DNA of 64,000 nt from JAHFUA01 sp963733935. Its GTDB lineage: Bacteria; Acidobacteriota; Terriglobia; Terriglobales; Acidobacteriaceae. The notes below the pieces were generated by a model. The model saw only the letters and a list, made by a program, of their open reading frames with translations, ran no database searches and was not told the origin of the DNA. The DNA is taken from NCBI GenBank assembly GCA_963733935.1, contig CAVTEQ010000005.1, positions 124,001 to 188,000 on the forward strand, in the 5' to 3' direction. How positions within the stretch are numbered: the stretch's first letter is position 1; every line of letters begins with the position of its first letter. Shown in pieces: positions 32,142 through 41,439 of this stretch. A program made the translations under genes and the position numbers.

Positions 32142-33860
32142 ATGACGCCGCCGATAGCCGAAGCTGTACGGGAGGTTATCTCCCAAGGACGGCCTGACGA
32201 AGCCGGCGCGATCATCCAGTCGCTCGATCCGAGCGCCGCGGTCGCGGTGCTTGCGGCCCTGCCCTTTGAGGAGCAGCAGCTACTCTTCCGCCTGTTGCCG
32301 GTTGATTTCGCGGCCGTGCTGGTTAGTCATTTTCCCTACTACCACGCATACGTCCTGTTGCACTCGCGACCGCCAACGGAAATGCGGGCCATCGTGGACA
32401 GGCTTGACCCCACCGAACGAATGCGCTTCTTCGACGAGCTGCCGGAAGAAGCCTGGCAGCGGCTCATGGACGAGCTTGCCGCGGCGCCAGCCGAAGCGCC
32501 GCAACCCGCGGTTGCACCCCAGGTTACGCCGGCTCCGGCCACGGAGACGATCATCGAGGCTCGTCAAGTCGAGAAAAAGTTCCAGCAACCGGACGGACAT
32601 GAGATCCAGGTCATCGCTCCGCTGGACCTGAGCATCGAGTCCGGCGCGATCATTGCCCTGCTGGGCGCTTCAGGCTGCGGGAAATCGACGTTGCTGCGGA
32701 TCCTGTCCGGACTGGCAAAGCCATCGAACGGCACAGTCCTCTGGCACGGGCAAGCGCTCACCGAATGCGGTCCCAGCGTGGCCATCGTCTTCCAGAGCTT
32801 TGCCTTGTTCCCCTGGCTGACGGTGCTGGAGAACGTCGAGGCCCCCCTGCTGGCGCGCGGCATGCTGCACGATCAGCGCCACCGCGTCGCCCTCCAGGCC
32901 TTGAACTCGGTCGGCCTGAAAGGATTCGAGAACGCCTACCCCAAAGAATTGTCGGGAGGCATGAAACAGCGCGTCGGGTTCGCACGGGCCCTGGCGGTGG
33001 AACCGGAAGTGCTCTTCATGGATGAGCCGTTTTCCGCGCTGGATGTGCTCACGGCTGAGAGCCTTCGCGGCGAACTGATGGAGCTGTGGCTGAAGAAGCA
33101 GATCCCGACGCGAAGTATTTTTCTAGTCACCCACAACATTGAAGAAGCGGTACTGCTGGCCGATCGCGTTATCGTTCTCGGCAGGAACCCGGCCCGCATC
33201 CGCGCCGATTTTCCCATTCCGCTTACCCAGCCGCGGGACCGCAAGTCTGCGGAATTTCTGGTTTATGTCGACTACATCTACAAAGTCATGACCCAACCCG
33301 AGCTGGAGCTGGCGCCGCCGGCACGCCGCGAACCAGCGGCGAAGCCTGTCTTGCAAGTCCTGCCGCACGCCAAAGCTGGAGGTATGGCGGGACTGCTGGA
33401 GTTCCTCAATGATCGCGGCGGCAAGGAGGACCTCTACCACCTGGCGGAAGAGCTCTTGATGGAGGTCGATGATCTGTTTCCCATCGTCGACGAAGCGGTG
33501 CTGCTGGGCTTTGCTAAGTCGCGTGAAGGGGACGTGGAAATCACCCCCGCGGGAAAAGCCTTCGCGGAAGCCGACATCGCGATCCGCAAGCGCCTGTTCC
33601 GCGAGGCCGCGCTGGCCAATGTTTTGCTGCTGCAGCAGATTCGCAGCGCGTTGGAGAAAAAATCGGATGGCAGCATCCCTCTGGAGTTCTTCCGAGACAT
33701 ACTCGACGAGCGCCTGCCGGAGGAAGAAGTGCAGCGACAGATCGAAACGGTTTTGAATTGGGGACGGTACGCGGAAATCTTTACCTATGATTCCGAAACC
33801 GACCGGCTGCTGCTGTACCAGCCCACAAGTCCGGCGAGCGATACCGCGCCGCTGCATTAG
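32142..33860 (+). CDS. ABC transporter ATPase fused to MgtE_N-like and AAA-associated C-terminal domains
   Basis: A 572-residue protein with three parts. Residues 1-115 resemble the cytosolic MgtE N-terminal helical domain (AVLAALPFEEQQLLFRLLPVDFAAVLVSHFP, LDPTERMRFFDELPEEAWQRLMDEL). Residues 135-385 are a nitrate/sulfonate-type ATPase: Walker A GASGCGKST, Q-loop FQSFALFPW, signature LSGGMKQRVGFARAL, Walker B LFMDEPFSALD and His in THN. Residues 410-560 match the AAA-associated C-terminal domain (LLEFLNDRGGKEDLYHLAEELLMEVDDLFPIVDEAVLLGF). It pairs with the double permease 14 bases downstream. The MgtE-like domain could sense Mg2+ or another cytosolic signal (inference). The substrate is unknown. 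Confidence 0.88.
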   Translation: MTPPIAEAVREVISQGRPDEAGAIIQSLDPSAAVAVLAALPFEEQQLLFRLLPVDFAAVLVSHFPYYHAYVLLHSRPPTEMRAIVDRLDPTERMRFFDELPEEAWQRLMDELAAAPAEAPQPAVAPQVTPAPATETIIEARQVEKKFQQPDGHEIQVIAPLDLSIESGAIIALLGASGCGKSTLLRILSGLAKPSNGTVLWHGQALTECGPSVAIVFQSFALFPWLTVLENVEAPLLARGMLHDQRHRVALQALNSVGLKGFENAYPKELSGGMKQRVGFARALAVEPEVLFMDEPFSALDVLTAESLRGELMELWLKKQIPTRSIFLVTHNIEEAVLLADRVIVLGRNPARIRADFPIPLTQPRDRKSAEFLVYVDYIYKVMTQPELELAPPARREPAAKPVLQVLPHAKAGGMAGLLEFLNDRGGKEDLYHLAEELLMEVDDLFPIVDEAVLLGFAKSREGDVEITPAGKAFAEADIAIRKRLFREAALANVLLLQQIRSALEKKSDGSIPLEFFRDILDERLPEEEVQRQIETVLNWGRYAEIFTYDSETDRLLLYQPTSPASDTAPLH

Positions 33861-33874
33861 CGGAATTTGAGAAG

Positions 33875-35620
33875 ATGGCCCGAGTCGCAGACGCGTCGCC
33901 TGAGTCCCCGAGCTGGGGAATTGTCCCTGGCGGCGGGCAATCCCTGCTCAGGGATCTGCCCATCATTCTTGCCGGGTTGGCGCTGTTTTATGGGCTGCTC
34001 TCCTTTGGCCGCTACTGGATCGGCCCGGTCAGCACGCAAGCGGAAATCGACCTTCATCCCGCGGCGTTGCCCAAGTACGCGCTGTACTCGGTGCTGCGCA
34101 TCAGCATCGCGTATGGCCTCAGTCTGCTGTTCACTCTGATCTACGGGTACGTCGCCGCTTACAACCGCAAGGCCGAGCGCTTCATGATCCCGTTACTGGA
34201 TACGCTGCAATCGATTCCCGTCCTGAGTTTTCTGCCCGGCGTGATGATCTCTATGGTCGCACTCTTCCCCACCAGGCAACTGGGCGTGGAGCTCGGGTGC
34301 ATTCTGCTGATTTTTACCGGCCAGGTCTGGAACATGACCTTCAGTTTCTATTCGTCGCTCAAGAACATTCCGCGCGAGATGTATGAAGCGGCGCAGGTCT
34401 ACCAGTTGAGCTGGTGGCAGCGCTTCCGGCAGCTCGAATTGCCCTACGCGGCCATCGGACTGATCTGGAATTCCATGATGTCGGTGGCCGGTGGATGGTT
34501 CTTCCTCATGGCATGCGAAATGTTCGTGCTGGGAAATCGCGACCTTCGTCTTCCTGGGCTGGGCTCCTACCTGCAGACCGCGGCCAATGCCGGGAGCACA
34601 CGCGCCATCGTGGCCGGCCTGGCGGTCATGATCGGAGTCATCGTGCTCATGGACCGGCTGGTGTGGCGTCCGGTCATCGCCTGGGCCGAAAAATTCAAAT
34701 TCGAGCAGGTGGAGGCCGCGGAGGCGCCGCGGTCGCGCATTTTGGATCTGCTCCGCCGTTCGCGCTTGCTTGCTGTGCTCAGCCGGCGATCGGTAATGCC
34801 CGCGCGGGAGGCGCTGGACCTGCACTTCGCTAGAGTTCATGCCGCGTCGCACCCCTCCGCAAGGAGCCCGAGGTCAAAATGGATGGTGCGGATTGTGAGT
34901 TCTCTTGCGCTAGCGGGGCTCGCATACGCAATCGTCAAGATGCTGGCCCTGGCCGCATCCGTCTCATGGTCTGACCTGCGGGCGATCTTTCTCGGAGCGG
35001 GAGCGACCTTTCTGCGGGTAGAGTTCGTACTCCTGCTGGCGGCCCTGTGGACGATCCCAGTGGGAACTTTGATCGGGCTGCATCCCAAGCTCTCCGCCAT
35101 TGCGCAGCCGCTGGCGCAGATTGCCGCTTCGGTGCCTGCGACGGCTTTGTTCCCGATCATCCTGCTGGTGCTGATTCGCGCCGGCGGCGGATTGGGAATT
35201 GGATCCATCGTTCTGCTTCTGCTCGGCACGCAGTGGTACATCCTGTTCAACGTCATCGCCGGAGCCAGCGCCATTCCGACCGACCTGAAGGAGGTCTGCG
35301 ATGTCTACCACTTCAAGCGGGTGGAGCGCTGGCGAAAGCTGTTTCTACCGGGAATCTTTCCCTACCTGATCACCGGGTTCGTGACGGCATCCGGAGGCGC
35401 CTGGAACGCCAGCATCGTCGCTGAATACTTCCACTTTCGAGGCCAGACCTTCTCGACTGTGGGACTAGGCGCGGTGATCAGCCAGGCAACGGACAGCGGC
35501 AACTTCCGCATGTTGATGGCAGCCACCCTGGTCATGGCCATGATTGTGGTCACCGTGAATCGTATGGTTTGGCGAAGGCTCTATGTTTTGGCGGCAACGC
35601 GATTCAAACTGGAGGCTTGA
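33875..35620 (+). CDS. ABC transporter permease, two BPD_transp_1 domains fused
   Basis: A 581-residue permease made of two tandem inner-membrane importer domains. The first spans about residues 70-285, with EAA-type loop KNIPREMYEAAQVYQLSWWQRFRQLELPYAAIGLI. The second spans about 370-575, with EAA loop AIPTDLKEVCDVYHFKRVERWRKLFLPGIFPYLI. Both belong to the nitrate/sulfonate/taurine class. A single chain can therefore form the whole pore with the upstream ATPase. No periplasmic binding protein gene is adjacent, which is unusual for this importer class. It is cotranscribed with the ATPase (14-base gap) and convergent with the kinase gene. Confidence 0.9.
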   Translation: MARVADASPESPSWGIVPGGGQSLLRDLPIILAGLALFYGLLSFGRYWIGPVSTQAEIDLHPAALPKYALYSVLRISIAYGLSLLFTLIYGYVAAYNRKAERFMIPLLDTLQSIPVLSFLPGVMISMVALFPTRQLGVELGCILLIFTGQVWNMTFSFYSSLKNIPREMYEAAQVYQLSWWQRFRQLELPYAAIGLIWNSMMSVAGGWFFLMACEMFVLGNRDLRLPGLGSYLQTAANAGSTRAIVAGLAVMIGVIVLMDRLVWRPVIAWAEKFKFEQVEAAEAPRSRILDLLRRSRLLAVLSRRSVMPAREALDLHFARVHAASHPSARSPRSKWMVRIVSSLALAGLAYAIVKMLALAASVSWSDLRAIFLGAGATFLRVEFVLLLAALWTIPVGTLIGLHPKLSAIAQPLAQIAASVPATALFPIILLVLIRAGGGLGIGSIVLLLLGTQWYILFNVIAGASAIPTDLKEVCDVYHFKRVERWRKLFLPGIFPYLITGFVTASGGAWNASIVAEYFHFRGQTFSTVGLGAVISQATDSGNFRMLMAATLVMAMIVVTVNRMVWRRLYVLAATRFKLEA

Positions 35621-35652
35621 GTCGTGCGGCTGCCCCGAGGCTGCCGGCGATC

Positions 35653-36624
35653 TTATTGGTGTGCCGCCACAAGGAGCACCAGTCCAAAAACTATCATCGG
35701 CACCAGCACTAAGCCCACGTAGGAGAGAATTCTTTTCGCCCAGGGGACGCGCCGCATTTCCCAGTTCCGCAGTTCAGCCCGCTCGGACACGCCGACCTGG
35801 TCCTGATGCTGCAGATCCCGGGCAAACTCATGGGCACTCGCGTAACGGTTCCTGGGATCGCGTTCCAGGGCGCGATAGATGATTTCCTGCAACTGGAGGG
35901 AGATGGAAGGATCGACTTCGCGCGGCGGGACCGGGTGGTTCACCAACCGGTCATTCATGATTGCGAACGGATTTGGCCCTTGAAATGGCACCTTGCCAGT
36001 GAGCATCTCATACAGTATGACTCCCAGGGCGTAAAGGTCGCTGCGTGCGTCGCCACGCTTACCCTTCACCTGCTCGGGCGAGATATAGTCCGGCGTGCCC
36101 ATGGTGTCGGAGAGCTTGCCGAAGGTGATCCGCCGCGCTCGCGCACAGGCGGCGATGCCGAAGTCGATCAGCTTGACGCGGTCCTGCGCGTCGACCATGA
36201 TGTTTTCCGGCTTCAGATCGCGGTGCACGATGCCGTTGCGGTGGATGTAGTCCAAGGCATCGCAGATGGCCAGCGTTAACTTAACGGCGCGCTCCGCCGG
36301 AAGCTTGCGCTGCTGGCTGAGCACTTGTCGCAGCAGGCGCCCTTCGAGCCACTCCATGACCAGATAGGTCCGGCTGCGATCATCGTCCGTGAAGACCTTC
36401 ATCACATTGGGATGGTCGAGCCTTGACCCAATCTCTTCCTCCCTGCGAAAGCGCTCGAAGAAGACTGGGTCGCTTTCCATCTCAGGATGGGGAACTTTGA
36501 TGGCAACCGGATGGCCGGTCCGCAAATCGTTAGCGCGGAAGATAGAGGCCATGCCGCTGCGCGCGACTACACCCTCGATAAAGTAGTGGTCAAGCTGGTG
36601 GCCGGAATGGACGGGAGCGATCAT
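35653..36624 (-). CDS. Ser/Thr protein kinase with C-terminal membrane anchor
   Basis: A Hanks-type kinase of 323 residues. Catalytic landmarks: invariant Lys in HPVAIKVPHPE, Glu in the following helix (FRREEEIGSRL), IVHRDLKPENIMVDAQDRVKLIDFG, the activation segment ending MGTPDYISPEQ, and RSDLYALGVILYEMLTGKVPF. The glycine-rich loop reads GVVARSGMASIF and is weaker than GxGxxG. A single membrane helix (SYVGLVLVPMIVFGLVLLVAA, about 300-321) is at the extreme C-terminus with no extracellular domain, so it is a tail-anchored cytoplasmic kinase. Targets are unknown. Confidence 0.93.
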   Translation of the reverse strand: MIAPVHSGHQLDHYFIEGVVARSGMASIFRANDLRTGHPVAIKVPHPEMESDPVFFERFRREEEIGSRLDHPNVMKVFTDDDRSRTYLVMEWLEGRLLRQVLSQQRKLPAERAVKLTLAICDALDYIHRNGIVHRDLKPENIMVDAQDRVKLIDFGIAACARARRITFGKLSDTMGTPDYISPEQVKGKRGDARSDLYALGVILYEMLTGKVPFQGPNPFAIMNDRLVNHPVPPREVDPSISLQLQEIIYRALERDPRNRYASAHEFARDLQHQDQVGVSERAELRNWEMRRVPWAKRILSYVGLVLVPMIVFGLVLLVAAHQ

Positions 36625-36675
36625 CTGCGCACCTTTAACTGCGGCCGAGCCCGAAGATGCGCCCGGCTAGCACTC

Positions 36676-37065
36676 TCACCCGACTCGGCGAAATGGACGC
36701 CCGCGTCCGCCAGGGATGACTTGGTAGCCGGGGAAGTTCACATCACGCGGCTTGGCTGCGGCCCTTGCAGGAGTGGACGCGGAGGGCTCGTCTTTCGCAT
36801 GCAGATAGCGTGATGTCAGTTGGACGACGCAACCATCCGAACTGGTTCTCGCGTCTTTGTGTAAGGCGATCAGGAAGCGGATCATGAACGCCACACCGGC
36901 GGCGCACAATAGTTCGAGGGTCAGAATAGGCACCATGCTGAACCTCCCTGCCCAGCCTTGCGCTTTCTCAGCTTTGGCATAGGCGAAATGTTTCAAGATG
37001 ATTGGAAACTTCCGCTCGTAAAACAGGAGTAAAAGGTCCGTAAAGAGTTCATAAAGACTCTCCAT
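36676..37065 (-). CDS. Hypothetical membrane protein
   Basis: About 129 residues from the ATG at 37065, with one clear hydrophobic helix (MVPILTLELLCAAGVAFMIRFLIAL, about residues 44-68) preceded by MESLYELFTDLLLLFYERKFPIILKHF. The tail is Pro/Arg-rich. No family is recognised and no clear ribosome site is present. It lies between the MacB-like permease and the kinase gene on the same strand. Confidence 0.4.
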   Translation of the reverse strand: MESLYELFTDLLLLFYERKFPIILKHFAYAKAEKAQGWAGRFSMVPILTLELLCAAGVAFMIRFLIALHKDARTSSDGCVVQLTSRYLHAKDEPSASTPARAAAKPRDVNFPGYQVIPGGRGRPFRRVG

Positions 37066-37266
37066 GAAAACTGGGCTCGCTGGACTCTGCCTCGGACAAG
37101 CCCGGCTCGGCGGTGAGGGAGCCATCCGAATGAAGGAAGCACATGCGCGGAGGAGATCAGCAAAGCTGTCAGCGCGCCATTCCAGGGCAGAAGCACTTCG
37201 TACGATTGGGCGGTCCAGCTTTTTGGGCTTGCCACTGCGATTGTGCGGATTCGGCGCGAACCGAAT

Positions 37267-38523
37267 TTATTCGTACCGCAAGCACACGATGGGATCGAGA
37301 TTCGCCGCGCGATTGGCGGGATAAGAGCCGAAGAAGAGCCCCACGCCCACCGACATTGCCACGCCGGCGATGAGCCAGAACAGCGAGACGGTTGCGGGCA
37401 CGGAAGCGAACAAGTGGCGCACGATGGTGGCAATGGCGACGCCGATCAGGATGCCGAGCGCTCCGCCACTGGTGGTGAGCAGCGTCGCTTCCAGCAGGAA
37501 CTGCACGCGGATGTCCGCCTTGCGCGCTCCCATGGCGCGGCGCACGCCGATCTCGCGGGTGCGCTCGGTCACCGAGATCAGCATGATGTTCATCACTCCA
37601 ATGCCGCCCACCAGCAGCCCCACCGAGCTGATGATGCCGGTCAGAATCACCAGCGCGCCCGTGAGCTGGTTCCAGAGCTGGGTGAGGAAATCGGAGGAGA
37701 TGACTTCGAAGTCGTTCTCCTGGTTGTGCCGCAGATGGCGCAGGCGGCGCATGGCCTCGGTTACTTCATCCACCGCGCGCTGCGGATCTCCGCCCCGCGG
37801 AATGGTGAAGGCGATGTGCGTCTCTTTCGATTCCGGGTAATTCTTTTCGAAATTTGAAAGCGGGATGACGGCGAAGCTGTCCACGCCGCCTCCGCCGAAC
37901 AGACCCGGATCTTTCTCGAAGACTCCAATCACCTCATACTGGCGGCCGTTGACGTAGACGATCTTGCCGACGGGGTCGGTGTTGGGAAACAGGGAGTCGG
38001 CCAGCGCCGCGCCCAGCACCACGACGTCGCGCGAGTGCTCTTCATCGAAGCGGGAAAGGAAGCGGCCGTCGGTAACGGCGAACAGCGGGATGGCATCGAT
38101 GTAATCCGGTTCGGCGCCGCGCAGGATGATGCGCTCCACGCGCTTATCACCCACGTGCAGCTCGTTGGTTTCACCGAAGAAAAACGCGCGCGTCTTGAAC
38201 GGTGTGGCCAGCTCGATCGAAGGGCAGGCCTGACGCAGATACGGCGCGTAGTCGGCTTCCAGGTAGCGGCGCGTGCGCATCTTCTCCGGCAGGCGGTCCG
38301 GAGGCTGCCCAAAGGGAATGCGGGAGATGAAGTAGGTCCGCGTGCCGAACGATTCCACCCGCTTCTGAATATAAAGATTCAGGCCGTCGATGATGGAGGC
38401 GACCGAGATCACCGAGGTCACGCCGATGACGATGCCCAGCACGGTCAGCGCCGAGCGAACTTTGTGTCCGCGCAGCGTGGCGAGAGCGTTGTGCAGGTTT
38501 TCGCGAATCTCGGCCTGGGTCAT
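37267..38523 (-). CDS. MacB/FtsX-type ABC transporter permease
   Basis: 418 residues with the MacB_PCD layout. An N-terminal helix (KVRSALTVLGIVIGVTSVISVASI) is followed by a large periplasmic domain (about 45-270), then three C-terminal helices with VGGIGVMNIMLISVTERTREIGVRRAMGA, the diagnostic FtsX/MacB signature. Such permeases drive mechanotransmission or export rather than pore transport. It lies seven bases downstream of a homologue, so the two may form a heterodimer. No ATPase gene is adjacent. Confidence 0.9.
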   Translation of the reverse strand: MTQAEIRENLHNALATLRGHKVRSALTVLGIVIGVTSVISVASIIDGLNLYIQKRVESFGTRTYFISRIPFGQPPDRLPEKMRTRRYLEADYAPYLRQACPSIELATPFKTRAFFFGETNELHVGDKRVERIILRGAEPDYIDAIPLFAVTDGRFLSRFDEEHSRDVVVLGAALADSLFPNTDPVGKIVYVNGRQYEVIGVFEKDPGLFGGGGVDSFAVIPLSNFEKNYPESKETHIAFTIPRGGDPQRAVDEVTEAMRRLRHLRHNQENDFEVISSDFLTQLWNQLTGALVILTGIISSVGLLVGGIGVMNIMLISVTERTREIGVRRAMGARKADIRVQFLLEATLLTTSGGALGILIGVAIATIVRHLFASVPATVSLFWLIAGVAMSVGVGLFFGSYPANRAANLDPIVCLRYE

Positions 38524-38530
38524 CTTCGGC

Positions 38531-39802
38531 TCACTCCGCCCGCAGCGCCACTACGGGATCGAGGCGCGCAGCGCGCATCGCCGGATAGATGCCGAAGAAC
38601 AGTCCGATCACGGAGCTGAGGACCAGCCCCAGCACCGCGACCCAGGTCTGCACCGATGCCGGGAAGGAAGTGAACTGGCGCAACGCCAGCGCGACCACGA
38701 AGCCGCCCACGATTCCGGCGGCACCGCCCAGAATGCATTGCAGCACACTCTCCATCAGGAACTGGCGGCGGATGTCGCGCTCGGTGGCGCCCAGGGCGCG
38801 GCGCACGCCGATTTCCTTGGTGCGCTCGGTCACGCTTACCAGCATCACGTTCATGATGACGATGCCGCCCACCACCGCCGAAATCGAACTCACCATCACG
38901 AACACGGCAAAGAAGGCGCCGCTGATCGAGCGCCACAGCGAGATGTAACTTTCCTTGGTGCCGAGGAAAAAGTCGTCGTCCTGGCCGGGCTGGAGATGGC
39001 GGCGGGCGCGCACGGCCAGCCGCGCCTGGTCCATCGCCTGCTCGAAGGCCCGCCCGCCAGCGGTCTTCACGTTGATGGTGAGGCTGGAGCGCGTCCCCAT
39101 CAGATGCAGATACACGCGCAGCGGAACGATCATGAAGTTGTCCTGCTCCTGGCCCAGCACTGACCCGATGCGTTCCATGGTTCCGATGACGCGGAACTCC
39201 TGATTATTCACGCGCACGACTTGCCCGATCGGGTTGGTGCCGCCGAAGAATTCGTCCACCAGGGTCTGGCCGATGATGCACACGCTGCTCATCTGCTGGT
39301 CTTCCGACTCGCTGAAATAGCGGCCGAGGTCGAGGGTGCGGGTGTCGATGTCCGCCATATTGGCGGTGTGTCCGAAGAGGTTGATGTCCTGAAGCTCCTT
39401 GTCGCGATAGCGCACATGCACGGAGGTCGTTGCCGAAGCTCCAACCATCTGGCAGGCTTGGCAACGATCGCTGACCGCGCGCACGTCGTCCCACTCGATG
39501 CGCTTGAACCGCAGCGACTTCACCACCTGGTCGAAATCGGTGACTACGAACGGCGTCTTGGCGATCTGAAAAACATCGGTGCCAAGGTTGGCAATCTTGT
39601 TTTCAACGTAGGCGTTCGCGCCCTGCACGATGGTCATCACCGTGATCAAGGTGGCCACGCCCATCATCAGGCCTACGATGGTCAGAGTGGCCCGCAGCTT
39701 GTGCGCGCGCAAGGCCGCGACACTCTGCCGGAGGATGTCTTCAAGACGGGACAATCTGTCTCCCTCATTAAGACGGTAACGCGGCCAGCGCAGTTTAGCC
39801 AA
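38531..39802 (-). CDS. MacB/FtsX-type ABC transporter permease, upstream paralogue
   Basis: 423 residues with the same plan as the downstream gene: first helix KLRATLTIVGLMMGVATLITVMTIV, periplasmic domain, and VVGGIVIMNVMLVSVTERTKEIGVRRALGATERDI before the last helices. The real start may be slightly downstream, at the TTG of LSRLEDILRQSVAAL, since the first 17 residues are not typical. Tandem non-identical MacB permeases are common in Acidobacteria. The cognate ATPase must be encoded elsewhere. Confidence 0.88.
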   Translation of the reverse strand: MAKLRWPRYRLNEGDRLSRLEDILRQSVAALRAHKLRATLTIVGLMMGVATLITVMTIVQGANAYVENKIANLGTDVFQIAKTPFVVTDFDQVVKSLRFKRIEWDDVRAVSDRCQACQMVGASATTSVHVRYRDKELQDINLFGHTANMADIDTRTLDLGRYFSESEDQQMSSVCIIGQTLVDEFFGGTNPIGQVVRVNNQEFRVIGTMERIGSVLGQEQDNFMIVPLRVYLHLMGTRSSLTINVKTAGGRAFEQAMDQARLAVRARRHLQPGQDDDFFLGTKESYISLWRSISGAFFAVFVMVSSISAVVGGIVIMNVMLVSVTERTKEIGVRRALGATERDIRRQFLMESVLQCILGGAAGIVGGFVVALALRQFTSFPASVQTWVAVLGLVLSSVIGLFFGIYPAMRAARLDPVVALRAE

Positions 39803-39849
39803 GGGCCTGTGTTGGCCGTTGAACGGGATGATCGGGACCGGTCGCGGTT

Positions 39850-41058
39850 TCAGGGAGCGGCGTGCAGGCGCATGACCGCGCCATTGCCGTAATCGAGCAG
39901 ATAGAGTTCGCCGGCGGTATCCTGGCCGAAGGAACTGACCGTTAAGTTGTGGGTGAGCACCAGCGTTTTATTCCAGTTGCCGCTGGCATCCGCGACTCCG
40001 GCCCAGACGTGGCCGCTGGAGAGGTCGCCGAAGACGTAGTCGCCGGTTAGGCCAGTGATGGCGGTCCCGTGATAGACGAAGCCTCCAATAATCGCCGATC
40101 CGCCGTTGGCATCGTGCGCGTATTCCATGATCGGCAGCGTTAGCCCGGCGGTGCTGCAAGTGCTGCCCGGTGGATAGCAGTGCGAGGCTTCCATCTTGCT
40201 CCAGCCGAAGTTGCCGCCCTTGGTGATGATATCCACCTCTTCGAAGCTGTCCTGGCCGACGTCGCCGGCGAAGAGCCTGCCGCTGCCGCGATCGAAGGAG
40301 AAGCGCCACGGGTTGCGGAAGCCGTAAGCCCAGATCTCAGGCAAGCCGCCGCTGGAAGCGAAAGGATTGTCCGGCGGAATCGCGTACTGTTTGCCGGGAG
40401 CAAAAGCCCCGTCCACGTCGATACGCAGGATCTTAGCCAGCAGCGTCTGCAGGTTCTGGCCGTTGCCCTGAGGATCGCCTTCGCTGCCGCCGTCGCCCAG
40501 GCCGATGTAAAGGAAACCATCCGGCCCGAAGGCGAGCTGGCCGCCCTTATGGTTGGAGAACGGCTGGTTGACTACCAGCAGAACGCGCTCACTGGAAGTA
40601 TCGGCGAGGTTAGGGTTCGAGCTGGAGGCCGCATACTCGGAGAACACGGACTGGATCTGTCCGCTCACGTTTTGCGTGTAATAGATAAAGAAGCGGCGGT
40701 TGGTGCTGAAGCTGGGATGGAAAGTCAGCCCGAGCAGTCCCAATTCGCCGCCGGATGTGAATCCGGCTTTCGAGCTCACGTCGAGGAACGGCGTGGCAAC
40801 CAGAGCGCTGTTCTGGATAATGCGGATTCTCCCACCCTGTTCCAGCACGAACAGTCGTCCCGTGGCGTCGTTGGGCGCTTCCATCCCGATCGGCGACGCC
40901 AGGCCGCTGACAAACGCCGAGAGTGCCAGCGCAGGCGGCGGGCCGGTAGGTTGGGGTTGGGGCTGTGAGGTAGTGCTCGTGCTGCCGCACCCTGCGAGAG
41001 CGAGCACCAGCGCTACCGAGAGTAGTAGTGAACTGGTGCGAACAATTTTGCCGATCAC
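39850..41058 (-). CDS. PQQ-dependent sugar dehydrogenase family lipoprotein (GSDH)
   Basis: A 402-residue secreted protein. A GTG start gives a lipoprotein signal (SSLLLSVALVLALAGCGS, lipobox LAGC), then a Gln/Pro linker and a six-bladed beta-propeller of the soluble glucose/sorbosone dehydrogenase family: GGELGLLGLTFHP, HKGGQLAFGPDGFLYIGLGDGGSEGDPQGNGQ, EIWAYGFRNPWRFSFDR, GDVGQDSFEEVDIITKGGNFGW and GDLSSGHVWAG. Family members oxidise aldoses with PQQ and Ca2+, but many paralogues are uncharacterised. It is divergent from the bacterioferritin fragment. Confidence 0.88.
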   Translation of the reverse strand: MIGKIVRTSSLLLSVALVLALAGCGSTSTTSQPQPQPTGPPPALALSAFVSGLASPIGMEAPNDATGRLFVLEQGGRIRIIQNSALVATPFLDVSSKAGFTSGGELGLLGLTFHPSFSTNRRFFIYYTQNVSGQIQSVFSEYAASSSNPNLADTSSERVLLVVNQPFSNHKGGQLAFGPDGFLYIGLGDGGSEGDPQGNGQNLQTLLAKILRIDVDGAFAPGKQYAIPPDNPFASSGGLPEIWAYGFRNPWRFSFDRGSGRLFAGDVGQDSFEEVDIITKGGNFGWSKMEASHCYPPGSTCSTAGLTLPIMEYAHDANGGSAIIGGFVYHGTAITGLTGDYVFGDLSSGHVWAGVADASGNWNKTLVLTHNLTVSSFGQDTAGELYLLDYGNGAVMRLHAAP

Positions 41059-41199
41059 GGGACATTGGATGCGGCGGAGGTCGCGACGATGTTGGGATTC
41101 CGCGGAAAGCGTACCGTTGCAACCCCGCTTCCGGGAACCGCCCGACTCTTCTATACTCTCCGGTTCACCAAATTGCGGGCATTGGTCGAGGAGGAAGGG

Positions 41200-41439
41200 A
41201 TGCGTGGCAGCGCGAAAGTGATTGAGCAGTTGAATGCGGCCCTCAGCGCCGAGCTGACGGCCATCGTGCAGTACATGGTGCAGGCCGAGATGTGCGATAA
41301 CTGGGGCTATCACCGCATGGGCGCTCTGACCAAGAAGCGCGCCATGGAAGAGATGCACCATGCCGAAGGGCTCATCGAGCGCATCATTTTCCTGGACGGA
41401 ACGCCCGAGGTGACGGTGGGGCTGAAGCCTCAGACGTGA
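41200..41439 (+). pseudogene. Bacterioferritin, N-terminal half
   Basis: The ATG follows a GGAGGAAGGG ribosome site. The product KVIEQLNAALSAELTAIVQYMVQAEMCDNWGYHRMGAL...MEEMHHAEGLIERIIFLDGTPEV is the first two helices of bacterioferritin with ferroxidase ligands (Glu in AELTAI, ExxH in EEMHHAE). It stops at a TGA just after GLKPQT, where the family continues for about 80 more residues. The missing C-terminal half is found about 1 kb downstream (42420-42620). A 10-base direct repeat GCCTCAGACG marks both break points. Confidence 0.85.
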
